64,000 bases of DNA from JAGQOZ01 sp041399205 (GCA_041399205.1 JAWKTK010000009.1:1-64000), one strand, 5' to 3'. Positions 25,810-36,164 are shown, counted from the first letter of the stretch. The notes: generated by a model from the letters alone, not told the origin. A program made the numbers and translations.

Positions 25810-26700
25810 TTACTTCCACGCAAAGCTCTGCCCGGTCAAACGTTCAAATGCTTCGATGTATTTGGATCGAGTTTGCTGGACAACATCCGCGGGCAATTCG
25901 GGCGGCGGACTGTTCTTGTCCCAATCGGTCGACTCCAACCAGTCTCGGACAAATTGCTTATCAAACGAAGATTGGCTTCGGCCGGGTTCGTATTCATCGG
26001 CAGGCCAAAACCGCGAGCTATCGGGCGTCATCGCTTCGTCAATCAAAATGAAGCGGTCTTCAAATCGACCCCATTCGAACTTGGTGTCGGCAATCAGAAT
26101 TCCTTTGGTCGCCGCGAATTCGGCACCGGTTTGATAGACAGACAGCGTCTTGTCGCGAAGTTCTTCTGCTACTTCAGCGCCCACAATTTGGCTCATGCGT
26201 TGGAACGAAATATTTTCGTCATGACCTTCTTCTGCCTTGGTGGCCGGCGTAAAAATGGGACTGGGCAATTGCGAAGATTCGACCAATCCCGCCGGTAAAG
26301 CAACGCCGCACACAGACTGAGTTTGGCGATATTCTTTCCAGCCCGAACCGGCCAGATAGCCACGAGCGACACATTCGATCGGTACTACTTGTGTCTTTCG
26401 CACCAACATGGTTCTGCCTTCCAGTGACGCCACATCGACGCCGGCAGGAATGGGCATCTGCGAAACATCGTCTGTGATCAAATGGTGTTCTTGATCAATC
26501 TGTTCGAACCAAAAGCGGCTAATCTGCGTGAGCACTCGGCCCTTGTCCGGAATCCCCGTGGGCAAAATATAGTCAAATGCACTGATCCGGTCCGTGCTGA
26601 CAATCAGCAATTCCTGGCCCAAGTCATAAACGTCACGCACTTTGCCTCGGCGCACAGGCAGTCCCGGTAACGTTGTTTCCAAAACCACTTGGCTAGTCAT
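25810..26700 (-). CDS. purC: SAICAR synthetase (purC)
   Basis: 296 residues from ATG 26700 (MTSQVVLETTLPGLPVRRGK). It performs the ATP-dependent joining of aspartate to CAIR in purine biosynthesis. The motifs GKVRDVYDLG, STDRISAFDYILPTGIPDKG, VPIECVARGYLAGSGWKEY, EGHDENISF, ADTKFEWGR and IDEAMTPDSSRFWP are all present, and the length is that of the larger bacterial/fungal-type PurC. An intact, single gene. Confidence 0.93.
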   Translation of the reverse strand: MTSQVVLETTLPGLPVRRGKVRDVYDLGQELLIVSTDRISAFDYILPTGIPDKGRVLTQISRFWFEQIDQEHHLITDDVSQMPIPAGVDVASLEGRTMLVRKTQVVPIECVARGYLAGSGWKEYRQTQSVCGVALPAGLVESSQLPSPIFTPATKAEEGHDENISFQRMSQIVGAEVAEELRDKTLSVYQTGAEFAATKGILIADTKFEWGRFEDRFILIDEAMTPDSSRFWPADEYEPGRSQSSFDKQFVRDWLESTDWDKNSPPPELPADVVQQTRSKYIEAFERLTGQSFAWK

Positions 26701-26874
26701 GATTCGGTTCCTTTTCCATTGGGAGGCCAAGGTCATTTTGCAGCCGAGTATACCGTTGGGGTGCAAAGCTGAACATGTGTGGCCAGAGAAACCGTTTTTT
26801 CGCTTATAATGAATGTTGGTTCGGTCCCGAAGTTTGATTTGAAACGATTTCTTTCGCATAGACTGGTAAAGCCG

Positions 26875-28182
26875 ATGGGGCGATACACTTTCGTGGCACC
26901 TTCGAACGAACATCTGCCCGCTGTTCTGCTGGATCGGTGCTACGTCAGTGGTTTCGATCAGTATCCAATGCCCAGTCGCGCTGACATCCATGAAGGAACA
27001 TTGATTGTTCAATGCGAACCGCCGATAGCTGGCCGAGTGACAGTGCCGTATTGCATTGAAGGCCGCGGCACTTTGATGTTGACCACAGCCACGCTCATTC
27101 CCAGCGAATTGCCAAAAATCTTGCCTTTGGAATTGGTCCGAGGTCTGTTGGGACGCTTGAAAAATCAAGTCGATGCGTGGGCCAATCGCGGTGCTTCACT
27201 GCCCAATGAATTGTTGCACAAGCTAAAGGAAGTTGGACAGCGCTTTCGCCAAGCGATTTCATTGATGCACGAAGACGTGGCTCGTAGCAGCGAAATTGCT
27301 GACCAATGTTTGGAGCAGACGTTGCAATTAGCCGACGCCATTGTAGATCAATACGTCCGGCAGTATCACCAGCGGCATCGAGTAGGTTGGTTGGCCACGG
27401 ACGCACGCCAAGTAGACTTTGATTGGCGAGAGTCTGCCGAGTCGTGGCTGGCTTGGTGCCACCTAGCGTGGCCCGAAATTACGGCCAGTGCTGACCGCAA
27501 CTGGCCGCAGGTTCCGGATATGGAACTCCCGGAAAGTGATAAGCTTGTCCATGATCACGCCGCGCTGATTGGACCTTTGGTGGATCTCACTGCGGACAAT
27601 TTGCCAACAGCGCTGCGTCATTTAACGGCAACAGACCATTCCGTAAGTCAAATCTGTCAACAACTGACCAGCCAAGCGATTCGTCATTATCACGGGCAAG
27701 CGGCGCAGTGGTATGTGCGAGCGAGCATGCGGGCGGCCACGTCCTTGAGATTGAGCGAAACGGACAAGCTGCAAACGGTGGCAGACATTATCCAGATCAT
27801 TCGCCACTTGGACAATCATACTCCTTTGTGTGTTTTGTTCACCGAACCGTGGTGCGACTTTTTGCGAACCGGCGAAATGGAGGTGTCATCGTTACGGTTC
27901 GCCGAAGCATTAGCTCGCGCCGAAATTGGCGTCACCGGCTTTGGCCTGGACCTTACCATTGGCAGCGGAAGCGGAGCGATGATTCCTCGCGACCCTCTGG
28001 CGTTTGACCAGCTATTAGCGGCGTGGAGCCAATTCAATCTGCCGTTGGTTTTGTTCTTGGGTTGGAATCAATCAGCTGCCGAATGGTGTTCCGCCGATAT
28101 GGCAATGGAGTATTCGCATCGCTATTTAACTTGGGCTCGGACGTTTTCGTCCGTGGAAGGCGTCGTCTGGACTCAACCCTAG
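26875..28182 (+). CDS. Planctomycete hypothetical protein, possibly glycosidase-like TIM barrel
   Basis: About 435 residues from ATG 26875 (MGRYTFVAPSNEHLPAVLL). In-frame starts at 26779 or 26809 would add a weakly conserved leader. It has a long helical middle (RFRQAISLMHEDVARSSEIADQ) and a C-terminal half rich in alpha/beta units (AEIGVTGFGLDLTIGSGS, LAAWSQFNLPLVLFLGWNQ). The spacing of Trp/Tyr and Asp residues recalls GH10-like barrels, but no catalytic pair can be placed. I do not assign a function. It is convergent with the ABC transporter genes. Confidence 0.6.
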   Translation: MGRYTFVAPSNEHLPAVLLDRCYVSGFDQYPMPSRADIHEGTLIVQCEPPIAGRVTVPYCIEGRGTLMLTTATLIPSELPKILPLELVRGLLGRLKNQVDAWANRGASLPNELLHKLKEVGQRFRQAISLMHEDVARSSEIADQCLEQTLQLADAIVDQYVRQYHQRHRVGWLATDARQVDFDWRESAESWLAWCHLAWPEITASADRNWPQVPDMELPESDKLVHDHAALIGPLVDLTADNLPTALRHLTATDHSVSQICQQLTSQAIRHYHGQAAQWYVRASMRAATSLRLSETDKLQTVADIIQIIRHLDNHTPLCVLFTEPWCDFLRTGEMEVSSLRFAEALARAEIGVTGFGLDLTIGSGSGAMIPRDPLAFDQLLAAWSQFNLPLVLFLGWNQSAAEWCSADMAMEYSHRYLTWARTFSSVEGVVWTQP

Positions 28183-28243
28183 CCCAAAACGTAAATGAGA
28201 AGCCTGTAGGGACATTTTGTTTCGCGTCACTTACGTTTGGGGC
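28182..28243. terminator. Long hairpin between convergent genes
   Basis: The arms 28182-28194 (GCCCAAAACGTAA) and 28231-28243 (TTACGTTTGGGGC) pair with one mismatch over 13 bp around a 36-nt loop. It lies between convergent genes and could stop both transcripts. There is no clean T-run. Confidence 0.45.
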
Positions 28244-28333
28244 CCTGAAAACGCAACCGAAAAAATCACGCTCCGGCGAGGACGTTGCGCCGATCAGTCG
28301 TTATGGCGACTGCAGCGGATGAAATGCATCGCC

Positions 28334-29898
28334 CTATTCTTTCGCGTCCACATGTTGTAACAAGAAGTCGGCGGCGGACGAAACCGACTGTTTCTGGACG
28401 TCGACTAGGCCGTTGGCTTTCCGCATGGTCGGCGATGAAATCGATTCCAACAACGGTCGCAAGGCCTTGACTGCTCGAGCGTTCCTGGCTAATCGTGCCG
28501 ATGCCAACACGACGGCATCGTACGGCGGCAGTGCCAACTTGGTGTCATCAATCACCACCAGGTTATATGCGTCCAAACGTCCTTCGGTATTGAACGCCAC
28601 AATGACGTCCACTTCGTCGTGAGCGATGGCTTCGTACATCAAGGTCGAATCCATCGATCGTTTTTGACGAAAATCAATCCCATACGCCGCTTGAACGCTG
28701 TTCCATTCAGGGCGATCAAAGAATTCGATATCGCCACCTACCGAAAGTTCGCCGCCCAACACTGACAAATCTTCCAGCGTCTCCACACCTAATTCCGCCG
28801 CGTGGTCTTTGCGCATGGCAAATGCGTAGTCATTGCTGAAGCCGAGCGTTCCCAGCGCGAAAATATTCTTTTCTTCCTTCAGGAACGTCGCGACGTCGAT
28901 TCTGGTTTCGACGGCAGACGCAATTTCCGTACGCTTCATATAGTTTGACCAAATAGTGCCTGTATAATCGACGTAGCAATCAATGGCGCCGGATTCTAGC
29001 GCGCTCAACACGGTGGCCGATCCCATTCCGTCCTTGGTTTCCACGGCCAGTCCAGCTGACTTCAAGCGGTTTGCAATCACGTTCAGCAAAATGTACTGTT
29101 CGGTAAAAGCTTTGCAGCCAATGACGAACGGTTTGTCGTCTTCTTCGGACGACGCTTGGATTGCCGTCATTTGCCGTGCCGAACCAGGACGGTCCAGCGT
29201 TCGCAATAACCAAGGCGAAGTAGCCAATAATGCCAATCCAACTAGCACGAGTCCGATGCGTCGCGAATTGTGTTTCGCGACGGCCAGTTCCATGCCGTGC
29301 AGCAACGCGTCCAGTGACAATGCCAACAGCGCCGACATCACGCAGCCAAACAGCAACGCCACAAAATTCATTGTCTGCAGCCCAACAAATATGTAGTTGC
29401 CTAAGCTGGTGGCACCCACAGGCTGCGCAATCGTAGTCGCGCCACCACCCAGACGGCCGCCGTGCGAATTCCGGCCACCATGGTTGGTGCGGCTAAAGGC
29501 AGCTGGACTTTGAACAGCATCTGGCGGTCATTCATGCCGACGCCTCGAGCGGCTTCGATCAAATTCGGATCTATGCCTTTGATACCCGTGATCGTGTTGC
29601 GCAGCATCGGCAGAATGCTGTACAGGACCAACGCAATGAAGGCCGGCAGCCAACCAATTCGTCCCCATGCAAAAACCATCAATGCCAGCAATGCCAACCC
29701 TGGAATGGTTTGAATGATGCTAGCCAGCAGCAAGGCTGCGGATTCAACTCGAGGCCGTTTGGCGGCCCAAATTCCCAACGGAATACTGATCAGAATCCCG
29801 ACGACCAACGATGCGAGCGACAGGCCAATGTGCCCACCCAATCGTTCCGGCAATGATTCCCATTGATGTCCTAGTTGTGACCAAATGGCATCAGGCAT
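28334..29898 (-). CDS. Betaine/choline-type ABC transporter permease-binding protein fusion, one frameshift
   Basis: About 520 residues when corrected, from ATG 29898. The N-terminal third is the permease (SLVVGILISIPLGIWAAKRP, TIPGLALLALMVFAW, the EAA-like loop LIEAARGVGMNDRQML). The C-terminal part after helix LVLVGLALLATSPWLL is the OpuAC/ProX-type binding domain (FVIGCKAFTEQYILLNVIAN, IDCYVDYTGTIWSNYMK, ALGTLGFSNDYAFAMRKD). Fused permease/binding proteins are known in the OpuB/OpuC and Gly-betaine families. The frame breaks near 29435 by one missing base (AVWVVG/TTIAQPVGATSLG). It imports compatible solutes or choline, with the adjacent ATPase. Confidence 0.8.
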
Positions 29899-29918
29899 AA
29901 TTTCTTTCTGATTTGAAA

Positions 29919-30698
29919 CTACGGTGTCGACAAACCGTTGGCTTCCAATGTGCGAAGTAGCTGGCTGTGGCGGCGAGGTGTTTCCAATAACTGAGCGACA
30001 TATTCGTGGCCGGGGTCATTTAGTAGTTCTCCAGGCGAACCACTACGAATAATCTTTCCACCTTGCATCACCAAAATCTGATCGGCCAACAACAGTGCTT
30101 CGGCCATGTCGTGTGTCACGATCACAGCTGTCAATTGCAACGATCTTTGAAGTTGACGAAATTCGCTCTGCAACGCATCTCGAGTCACCGGATCGAGTGC
30201 CCCGAACGGTTCGTCCAGCAACATGATCTTGGGGCTGGCAGCTAATGCACGAGCGAACCCGACTCGTTGCCGTTGCCCGCCTGAGAGCTGATTTGGCAAG
30301 CGATCGCCAAATTCGTTCGTGGGCAAATGGACCATCTCCAGTAGCGAATTCACTTTTTCGCGATATTCACTGGCCGGTGTTCCCAACAGTTTGGGAACCG
30401 TCGCCACGTTTTCAAAGACCGTCATGTGCGGAAACAGGCCAATCCCCTGAAAAACATAGCCAATTCGACGACGCAGCTGGACCGGATCCAAGTTGCCAAT
30501 ATCTTGGCCGTCAATTTCGATCAGTCCGGAAGTCGGTTCGATCAGTCGATTGATCATCTTGACCGTAGTGCTTTTGCCACAACCAGATCCGCCTAACAGC
30601 GCGGTTACGGTCCCGGCGCTGGCTTGCCAGCAAATCCCGTCTACGGCAAACGTTGTCCCACCATCCCAGGTCTTGCGAACATTCTCTAAACGAATCAT
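29919..30698 (-). CDS. ABC transporter ATP-binding protein (OpuBA/ProV-like)
   Basis: 259 residues from ATG 30698 (MIRLENVRKTWDGGTTFAVD). Walker A is GGSGCGKSTT, Q-loop VFQGIGLFPHMT, signature LSGGQRQRVGFARALA, Walker B IMLLDEPFGALD, and H-loop VTHDM. It has no C-terminal CBS domains, unlike some ProV/OpuA. It is upstream of the permease-binding protein gene by 20 bp and energises uptake. Confidence 0.88.
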   Translation of the reverse strand: MIRLENVRKTWDGGTTFAVDGICWQASAGTVTALLGGSGCGKSTTVKMINRLIEPTSGLIEIDGQDIGNLDPVQLRRRIGYVFQGIGLFPHMTVFENVATVPKLLGTPASEYREKVNSLLEMVHLPTNEFGDRLPNQLSGGQRQRVGFARALAASPKIMLLDEPFGALDPVTRDALQSEFRQLQRSLQLTAVIVTHDMAEALLLADQILVMQGGKIIRSGSPGELLNDPGHEYVAQLLETPRRHSQLLRTLEANGLSTP

Positions 30699-31495
30699 GG
30701 CTGCTAGGCTTTCCCGAGTTGGACGTTTCAATAGTCGATTACATGGCTGTGATTGCTTGCAGTGCCGCCTTCAGGCAGAAATGAACATCTAATGGCACTC
30801 CGCTGGACAGCGAGGTTACCAATTTACTGTCTAGCAGCGGAAGTAATTTGCTTGCCGATGAAAGGTCAGATTGAAATTTCTTGATAGTGTCCGCCCAAGT
30901 CATTGGCCCGATCTGTGATCCCGTAGGTACTGTCCTGTTGTCTGTTGACAGGACGGTTTTGGGCGATGCGTAGCTTGCGAGCAATTCAGGGCTTCCGCCA
31001 CAACCGGCCTGCGTTCGGCTAAAGTATATATTCGAACGGACGACTTGGACAACGATGGCGATTTGAACGTCGTTGCTGATGTTGCTGAACTAGGTGTTCA
31101 TCCATGGTTGGGTTGCGGAAGGTCCGTCAGAGTGTTAAAGGTGTCCATTTTCGCGAAACGAAGATTCGCTTGTGGAGCCACGAGTGATCGAAAGTGAAGT
31201 AACGGGCAAGTCCTGGAAGTCTGCTGCATTCAAATCACTTGGCCCTTCAACGTACCGTCTACCATTTGGAACCGCCGACGCCGTAGTCGAAGTCGTGGCA
31301 GATGCCAACTCGATCCCGGTCGCAAGTCAGCGCATACGGCCCAGTGCGCAAACTGAATGAATCGAACTATTCGCGTTGATTTCTGGTGTGTATCGTAAAC
31401 GGATGCAGGCATACAGGAGCGGGTTGTTTGTTTTTTTGTTCGCTAGCAAGATTTGCATGCAGATCCGAACAGTTCGCCGTCGATCTCGTATAGAA
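30699..31495. other. Intergenic, only weak remnants
   Basis: About 800 bp. A small minus-strand ORF (30739-30984) and a plus-strand ORF (31172-31360) are unsupported. The translation around 31038-31130 reads DDLDNDGDLNVVADVAELG, which resembles an FG-GAP/VCBS calcium-loop fragment and may be a decayed piece of such a gene. A perfect 7-bp hairpin (GTCCTGT/ACAGGAC, 30932-30954) is followed by GGTTTT. Confidence 0.35.
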
Positions 31496-32398
31496 ATGCA
31501 CGCGTTATTCTTACCGGCAAGGATTCTGAGTTTGGTTCGAACTAATCTAATCTGTCGAATCGCACTATGTTGGTGGGTGACTACCAACGCGGTTGCCGTG
31601 CGCGCCGAGCAGCCTCAGCGTCCTGTCGATACCACGCAGCACGTTCGTCAGCAATTGGCGTCGGCTTTGTCTTCTCAGACCGTGGCCATTTCCAACGTAC
31701 CTCAAGAATTTCAAGATCTTGCCACTGCCATTTTGCGCGAACAACTGCCGGACGAAATTGACGAATCAGACGATTGGGGTGACACCAAACGAATTTGGGC
31801 CGGCGTGAAGATTCGTCGAGACGGATTGCGACTTCGAACGCATCGCAAATGGAAGGAAGTGAATCACGGCACGTGGACCAAGTATCACATTCAACAGATT
31901 GATCCGGAGAAAAACGTGACGCTGGCGTTCGGGGAAATTCGTGAACTGGAAGATGGTCGAGTTGCCTTTCCGCTGACCATGACCAGTATGGTGAACGCGG
32001 AAGTGCGAGTGTCAGAATGGAACCGAGGTGTACAGTTAGTAAGCCTCAGCATGAACGCCGATGCGCATGTGGCTGTCACCGTGGATTGCACGCTGGAAAC
32101 CAAATTGAACTTCCAGAAACTTCCGCCAGACGTCCAACTGGTTCCTCGAGTTACCCAGGCAGATATCCGAGTGTCGAAGTTTGAAACGCATCAAATCAGC
32201 AAACTCGACGGCAAGGTCGCAGAGGAGCTGGGCCGAGGCATCAAGAAAGTGTTGGACAAGAAACTGGACGAAAAGCGACCAAAGTTGGTTGCCAAAATCA
32301 ATCGACAGCTGGAAAAGAAACAAGACAAACTGACCTTTTCTGCCGCCGATTTTGTGGGCGAAAAATGGAGCGCTTGGACGGATCGTTCGGAGGATTAG
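31496..32398 (+). CDS. Hypothetical secreted planctomycete protein
   Basis: About 300 residues from ATG 31496 (MHALFLPARILSLVRTNLIC). The N-terminal hydrophobic segment ICRIALCWWVTTNAVAVRA resembles a signal peptide. An earlier start at 31376 would extend through a non-hydrophobic leader. The remainder has no recognised domain. It shows a charged region (DEIDESDDWGD), beta-rich middle (VNAEVRVSEWNRGVQLVSLS, AHVAVTVDCTLETKLNFQK) and a Lys-rich C-terminal helix (KVLDKKLDEKRPKLVAK). Function unknown. Confidence 0.6.
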   Translation: MHALFLPARILSLVRTNLICRIALCWWVTTNAVAVRAEQPQRPVDTTQHVRQQLASALSSQTVAISNVPQEFQDLATAILREQLPDEIDESDDWGDTKRIWAGVKIRRDGLRLRTHRKWKEVNHGTWTKYHIQQIDPEKNVTLAFGEIRELEDGRVAFPLTMTSMVNAEVRVSEWNRGVQLVSLSMNADAHVAVTVDCTLETKLNFQKLPPDVQLVPRVTQADIRVSKFETHQISKLDGKVAEELGRGIKKVLDKKLDEKRPKLVAKINRQLEKKQDKLTFSAADFVGEKWSAWTDRSED

Positions 32399-32590
32399 TC
32401 TACTTCGAGCCAACCCATGTTGGCCCGGTTTGAATTGTTCTTGGGTCATCCCCTTATGTGGTTCGAACCTCTATAATCAAGCAACACGCAACCGCGTTCG
32501 GCCAATGTTGCAGAGCAAAGCTGACAGCAAGGCAGATGCGTCGCCGAATTTCATGAGCCTTGTAATTCACTCGCAGGAGAGATCTTACTG

Positions 32591-33730
32591 ATGTCCACTA
32601 CGGCTGGTGTTCAACCGATCCACGAACTAGCGCCTTACAAGTCTTTGTCCAACGACGAGCTCAGTTCGCGCATTGACGCCGTGCGTCGCCAATTAGGTTC
32701 CAAGCTTCTGATTTTGGGACATCATTATCAACAGGACGAAGTGATTGCGCACAGCGATCTTCGCGGAGACAGTTATCAGTTGAGCCAGATGGCGGCGGAC
32801 AGTTCAGACTGTCGCACCATTGTTTTCTGCGGCGTGCACTTCATGGCCGAAACGGCCGACATCTTGGCCAATCGCCCAGAAAAGGTGGAGGCTAGGAATG
32901 GTGAACGAGTGACCGTGATTTTGCCCGATATGGCGGCTGGTTGTTCCATGGCGGACATGGCGGCCATTGAACAAGTGGAAGCGGCTTGGGAAGAGATGGG
33001 CGAAGTCCTGGACACGGAACGAATCATTCCGGTCACCTACATTAATTCCGCTGCCAGCTTAAAGGCGTTTTGTGGTCGACACGGCGGCATTGTCTGTACG
33101 TCCAGCAATGCTAAAGCGGTCCTGGAATGGGCGTTTGCCAAGGGTGATCGAGTCCTCTTTTTTCCGGACCAACATTTGGGCCGAAACACGTCGTTGGGCA
33201 TGGGCATCACCAACGACCAGATGCCGGTGTGGGATCCGTTTGCATTGGAAATGGGCGGCAATACCGAAGAACACTTGCTTGCCAGCAAAGTGATTCTGTG
33301 GAAGGGGCACTGTAGTGTGCACCAGATGTTTCGCCCGGAACATGTTGCTCAGTTTCGCGAAAAGTATCCCGGCATACAAATCCTGGTCCATCCGGAATGC
33401 CCGCAAGAAGTCTTCGAATTGGCCGATGTGTCGGGGTCCACGGGCAAGATCATCCAAACAGTTCGCAACGCAGCGCCCGGCACCAAATGGGCAATCGGCA
33501 CGGACTTGCATTTGGTGAACCGATTGAAACAAGAACATCCGGAACAGGAAATTCATTTCTTGTCACCTATCGTTTGTATGTGCGCCACCATGTACCGCAT
33601 CGATTTAGCTCATCTTTGTTGGTCGTTGGAAAATCTTCGCGATGGCCACGTGGTCAATCACATTGACGTCGATCCGGATGTGGCCAAATGGTCGTTGGTC
33701 ACGCTGCAGCGTATGCTGGACGTGAAATAA
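32591..33730 (+). CDS. nadA: Quinolinate synthase NadA
   Basis: 379 residues from ATG 32591, preceded by GCAGGAGAGAT as a ribosome-binding site. It condenses iminoaspartate with dihydroxyacetone phosphate to quinolinate in NAD synthesis, using a [4Fe-4S] cluster. The three cluster cysteines can be placed in DMAAGCSMADMA, VHPECPQEV and SPIVCMCATM. The substrate motifs LGHHYQQDEV, INSAASLKAFCGRHGG and FFPDQHLGRNT are intact. It is followed 23 bp later by the sulfatase gene. Confidence 0.93.
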   Translation: MSTTAGVQPIHELAPYKSLSNDELSSRIDAVRRQLGSKLLILGHHYQQDEVIAHSDLRGDSYQLSQMAADSSDCRTIVFCGVHFMAETADILANRPEKVEARNGERVTVILPDMAAGCSMADMAAIEQVEAAWEEMGEVLDTERIIPVTYINSAASLKAFCGRHGGIVCTSSNAKAVLEWAFAKGDRVLFFPDQHLGRNTSLGMGITNDQMPVWDPFALEMGGNTEEHLLASKVILWKGHCSVHQMFRPEHVAQFREKYPGIQILVHPECPQEVFELADVSGSTGKIIQTVRNAAPGTKWAIGTDLHLVNRLKQEHPEQEIHFLSPIVCMCATMYRIDLAHLCWSLENLRDGHVVNHIDVDPDVAKWSLVTLQRMLDVK

Positions 33731-33753
33731 AGGACAAGACGTTGATTCGAATC

Positions 33754-35166
33754 ATGCGAAACTTCTACGTCGCGTTGATTTTGGTGCTGATGGTGGGTTC
33801 GCACCGCGCGAATGCGGCCGAACCTGCTGGTCCGCCGCACTTGCTGTTGATCATGGTGGACGATTTGGGCAAAGAATGGGTCAGCTGCTACGGTAGTCAG
33901 TCGATTCAGACGCCTCGGATAGATCAGCTGGCTCAGCAAGGCCTGAAATTCACCAACGCGTATTCGATGCCGCAATGCACGCCAACTCGAGCCACTCTGC
34001 TGACCGGTCAGTATCCGTTTCGACACGGTTGGGTCAATCACTGGGACGTGCCTCGTTGGGGAGCCGGTTGTCACTTCGACCCGAATCACTACACCACGTT
34101 TGCCGAACTGCTGCAGGCGAACGGTTATCGAACGTGTATTGCTGGCAAGTGGCAGATCAATGATTTTCGAGTCCAACCGCAAGTGTTGCAGGAACACGGG
34201 TTTGACGAATACTGTGTGTGGACCGGATTTGAAACGCAAAATCCGCCCAGTGCTGAACGCTATTGGGATCCGTACATTCACTCGCAAGACGGCAGTCGAA
34301 CGTATGCGGGGCAATTTGGCGACGACGTCTTCTGTCAGTTCATCATCGATTTTTGGAAAAGACATAAAGACCAACCAACGTGTGCTTACTTCCCCATGTG
34401 TTTGACTCATGGCCCGTTGGTACATACGCCTGACGAACCAAACGCATCGACCAAAATGGAAAAGCATACCGCGATGGTGCGTTACACGGACAAGCTGGTG
34501 GGCCGCTTGATCGATGCGCTGGCCGCACAGCAGATGCTAGACAACACCATTGTCATCTTTACGACCGACAACGGTACAGATCGAGGCATAGCGGGACAGC
34601 GACTGGGCACGACGGTTCGCGGTGCGAAGGCACAACTGAACGAAGCCGGCACTTGTCAGCCCTTTATCGCGTACGGACCGGGAATGGTGCCGGTTGGCCA
34701 GACGACCGATGCACTGGTTGATTTCACCGACATCTTGCCCACGTTTTGTGAATTGGCCGGTGCGAAGTTGCCGGCCGATGTGACCATCGACGGTCACAGT
34801 TTTGCGAAGGTATTAAAAGGCGAAGCGGACGATGGAGATCGCCAGTGGATCTTGTCGATGGGCGGAAATCCAGCGGAATTGCGAGCGGATGGACGAGTTC
34901 ATTCGGTGCAGGTGTTTCGGGATCGAGTGATCCGAGACAAACGGTTTAAGCTGTTTGTGGATACGCAGCGAACCGGTTCGCAACTGTTCGATCTGGAATC
35001 CGATCCGTGGGAACAGACGAATCTGATTGACAGCCAGGATCCTGTCGTGCTGAACGCCAAACGGCGCTTGATGGACGTGGTGGCTACGTTACCTGCCGAA
35101 GACGCATCGCCATTGTACGATCCAACGCCACCGCAACCGTGGGATCGTCAGCGAAAGGCAAAGTAA
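33754..35166 (+). CDS. Secreted sulfatase
   Basis: 470 residues from ATG 33754, with a signal peptide (MRNFYVALILVLMVGSHRANA). An upstream start at 33688 lies inside nadA. Type I (formylglycine) sulfatase. The calcium Asp pair is in LLLIMVDDLGKEW. The modification site is SMPQCTPTRATLLTGQYPF, giving the C-x-P-x-R motif needed for formylglycine formation (Thr rather than the usual Ser at the fourth position). The second metal site is FTTDNGTDRG. It is part of the large planctomycete sulfatase repertoire, likely used on sulfated polysaccharides or other sulfate esters. It overlaps pdxA by one base. Confidence 0.88.
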   Translation: MRNFYVALILVLMVGSHRANAAEPAGPPHLLLIMVDDLGKEWVSCYGSQSIQTPRIDQLAQQGLKFTNAYSMPQCTPTRATLLTGQYPFRHGWVNHWDVPRWGAGCHFDPNHYTTFAELLQANGYRTCIAGKWQINDFRVQPQVLQEHGFDEYCVWTGFETQNPPSAERYWDPYIHSQDGSRTYAGQFGDDVFCQFIIDFWKRHKDQPTCAYFPMCLTHGPLVHTPDEPNASTKMEKHTAMVRYTDKLVGRLIDALAAQQMLDNTIVIFTTDNGTDRGIAGQRLGTTVRGAKAQLNEAGTCQPFIAYGPGMVPVGQTTDALVDFTDILPTFCELAGAKLPADVTIDGHSFAKVLKGEADDGDRQWILSMGGNPAELRADGRVHSVQVFRDRVIRDKRFKLFVDTQRTGSQLFDLESDPWEQTNLIDSQDPVVLNAKRRLMDVVATLPAEDASPLYDPTPPQPWDRQRKAK

Positions 35167-36164
35167 TGGTTCGACGGCCCAGAATCGGCATCACCATGGG
35201 CGATCCAGCGGGGATCGGCCCGGAAGTGATCTTCAAAGCACTCAGGAGTTTAAGAAGCGACAGGCTGCCGTACACCCCAATCGTGATTGGTGACGCGGCC
35301 GTCATGCAAACCTACGCTAAAAAACTGGTCTGCCCAAACCCATTGCGTTCAATACGCAGTACTGATGAAATTCCTTTGTCATCCAGGAGTTTCTGTTGGT
35401 TGCTGAACGTCCCATCGATCGCCTTCGACGCACGTCGCATCGGGGCGATTTCCGCCGACTGTGGCCAAGCTGCCTATCAATACATCACTGCGGCCATTCA
35501 GCTGGCACTGGACGGTCAATTGGATGCTGTTGTCACGGCCCCGATTCACAAAGAAGCGTTGCAACAAGCTGGCGTGCCGTATCCCGGACATACGGAAATT
35601 TTTGCGGATATGACCAAAACGCAAAACTATTGCATGATGCTATCATCCGAATTGATTTCGTGCAGTTTGGTCACAGCGCACGTGGGGTTCACGGACGTGG
35701 CCGATTTACTTTCGACACGCGCGATACTAGACGTGATTCGCTTAAGTGGAGCAGCGATGCGCCGCATGCGTCAGCGCGAACCGAAATTGCTGGTCTGCGG
35801 ATTGAATCCACATGCGGGCGAACACGGCTTGTTCGGACAACAGGAAGAGGAACGAATTATCCGTCCCGCCGTCGAGTTGGCTCGTGAAGAAGGCTGGAAT
35901 ATCACAGGCCCCGTGCCGCCCGATACCGCCTTTGTGCCCAAGCAGATTCAAACCACCGATTGCCACATTTGCATGTATCACGATCAGGGCCTGATTCCGC
36001 TGAAGGCATTGGCCTTTGACCAAGCCATGAATATTACATTGGGGCTGCCGATCATTCGCACATCGGTGGACCACGGAACGGCGTTTGACATTGCGGGGCA
36101 AAACCTGGCCGATTCTTCCAGCATGGAATATGCGATTCGCATGGCGTGCAAACTGTGCGAGTGA
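35166..36164 (+). CDS. pdxA: 4-hydroxythreonine-4-phosphate dehydrogenase PdxA
   Basis: 332 residues from ATG 35166, sharing one base with the sulfatase stop (TAATG), so translation is probably coupled. NAD-dependent step of the DXP-dependent pyridoxal-phosphate pathway. The motifs GITMGDPAGIGPEV, TAPIHKEALQQAGVPYPGHTE, CGLNPHAGEHGLFGQQEE and YHDQGLIPLKALAFDQAMN (metal-binding His residues) are all present. Intact and of normal length. Confidence 0.93.
   Translation: MVRRPRIGITMGDPAGIGPEVIFKALRSLRSDRLPYTPIVIGDAAVMQTYAKKLVCPNPLRSIRSTDEIPLSSRSFCWLLNVPSIAFDARRIGAISADCGQAAYQYITAAIQLALDGQLDAVVTAPIHKEALQQAGVPYPGHTEIFADMTKTQNYCMMLSSELISCSLVTAHVGFTDVADLLSTRAILDVIRLSGAAMRRMRQREPKLLVCGLNPHAGEHGLFGQQEEERIIRPAVELAREEGWNITGPVPPDTAFVPKQIQTTDCHICMYHDQGLIPLKALAFDQAMNITLGLPIIRTSVDHGTAFDIAGQNLADSSSMEYAIRMACKLCE

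Noticed and set aside
30739..30984. 81-residue minus-strand ORF
   Set aside because: No ribosome-binding site, no recognisable family and a hairpin inside it.
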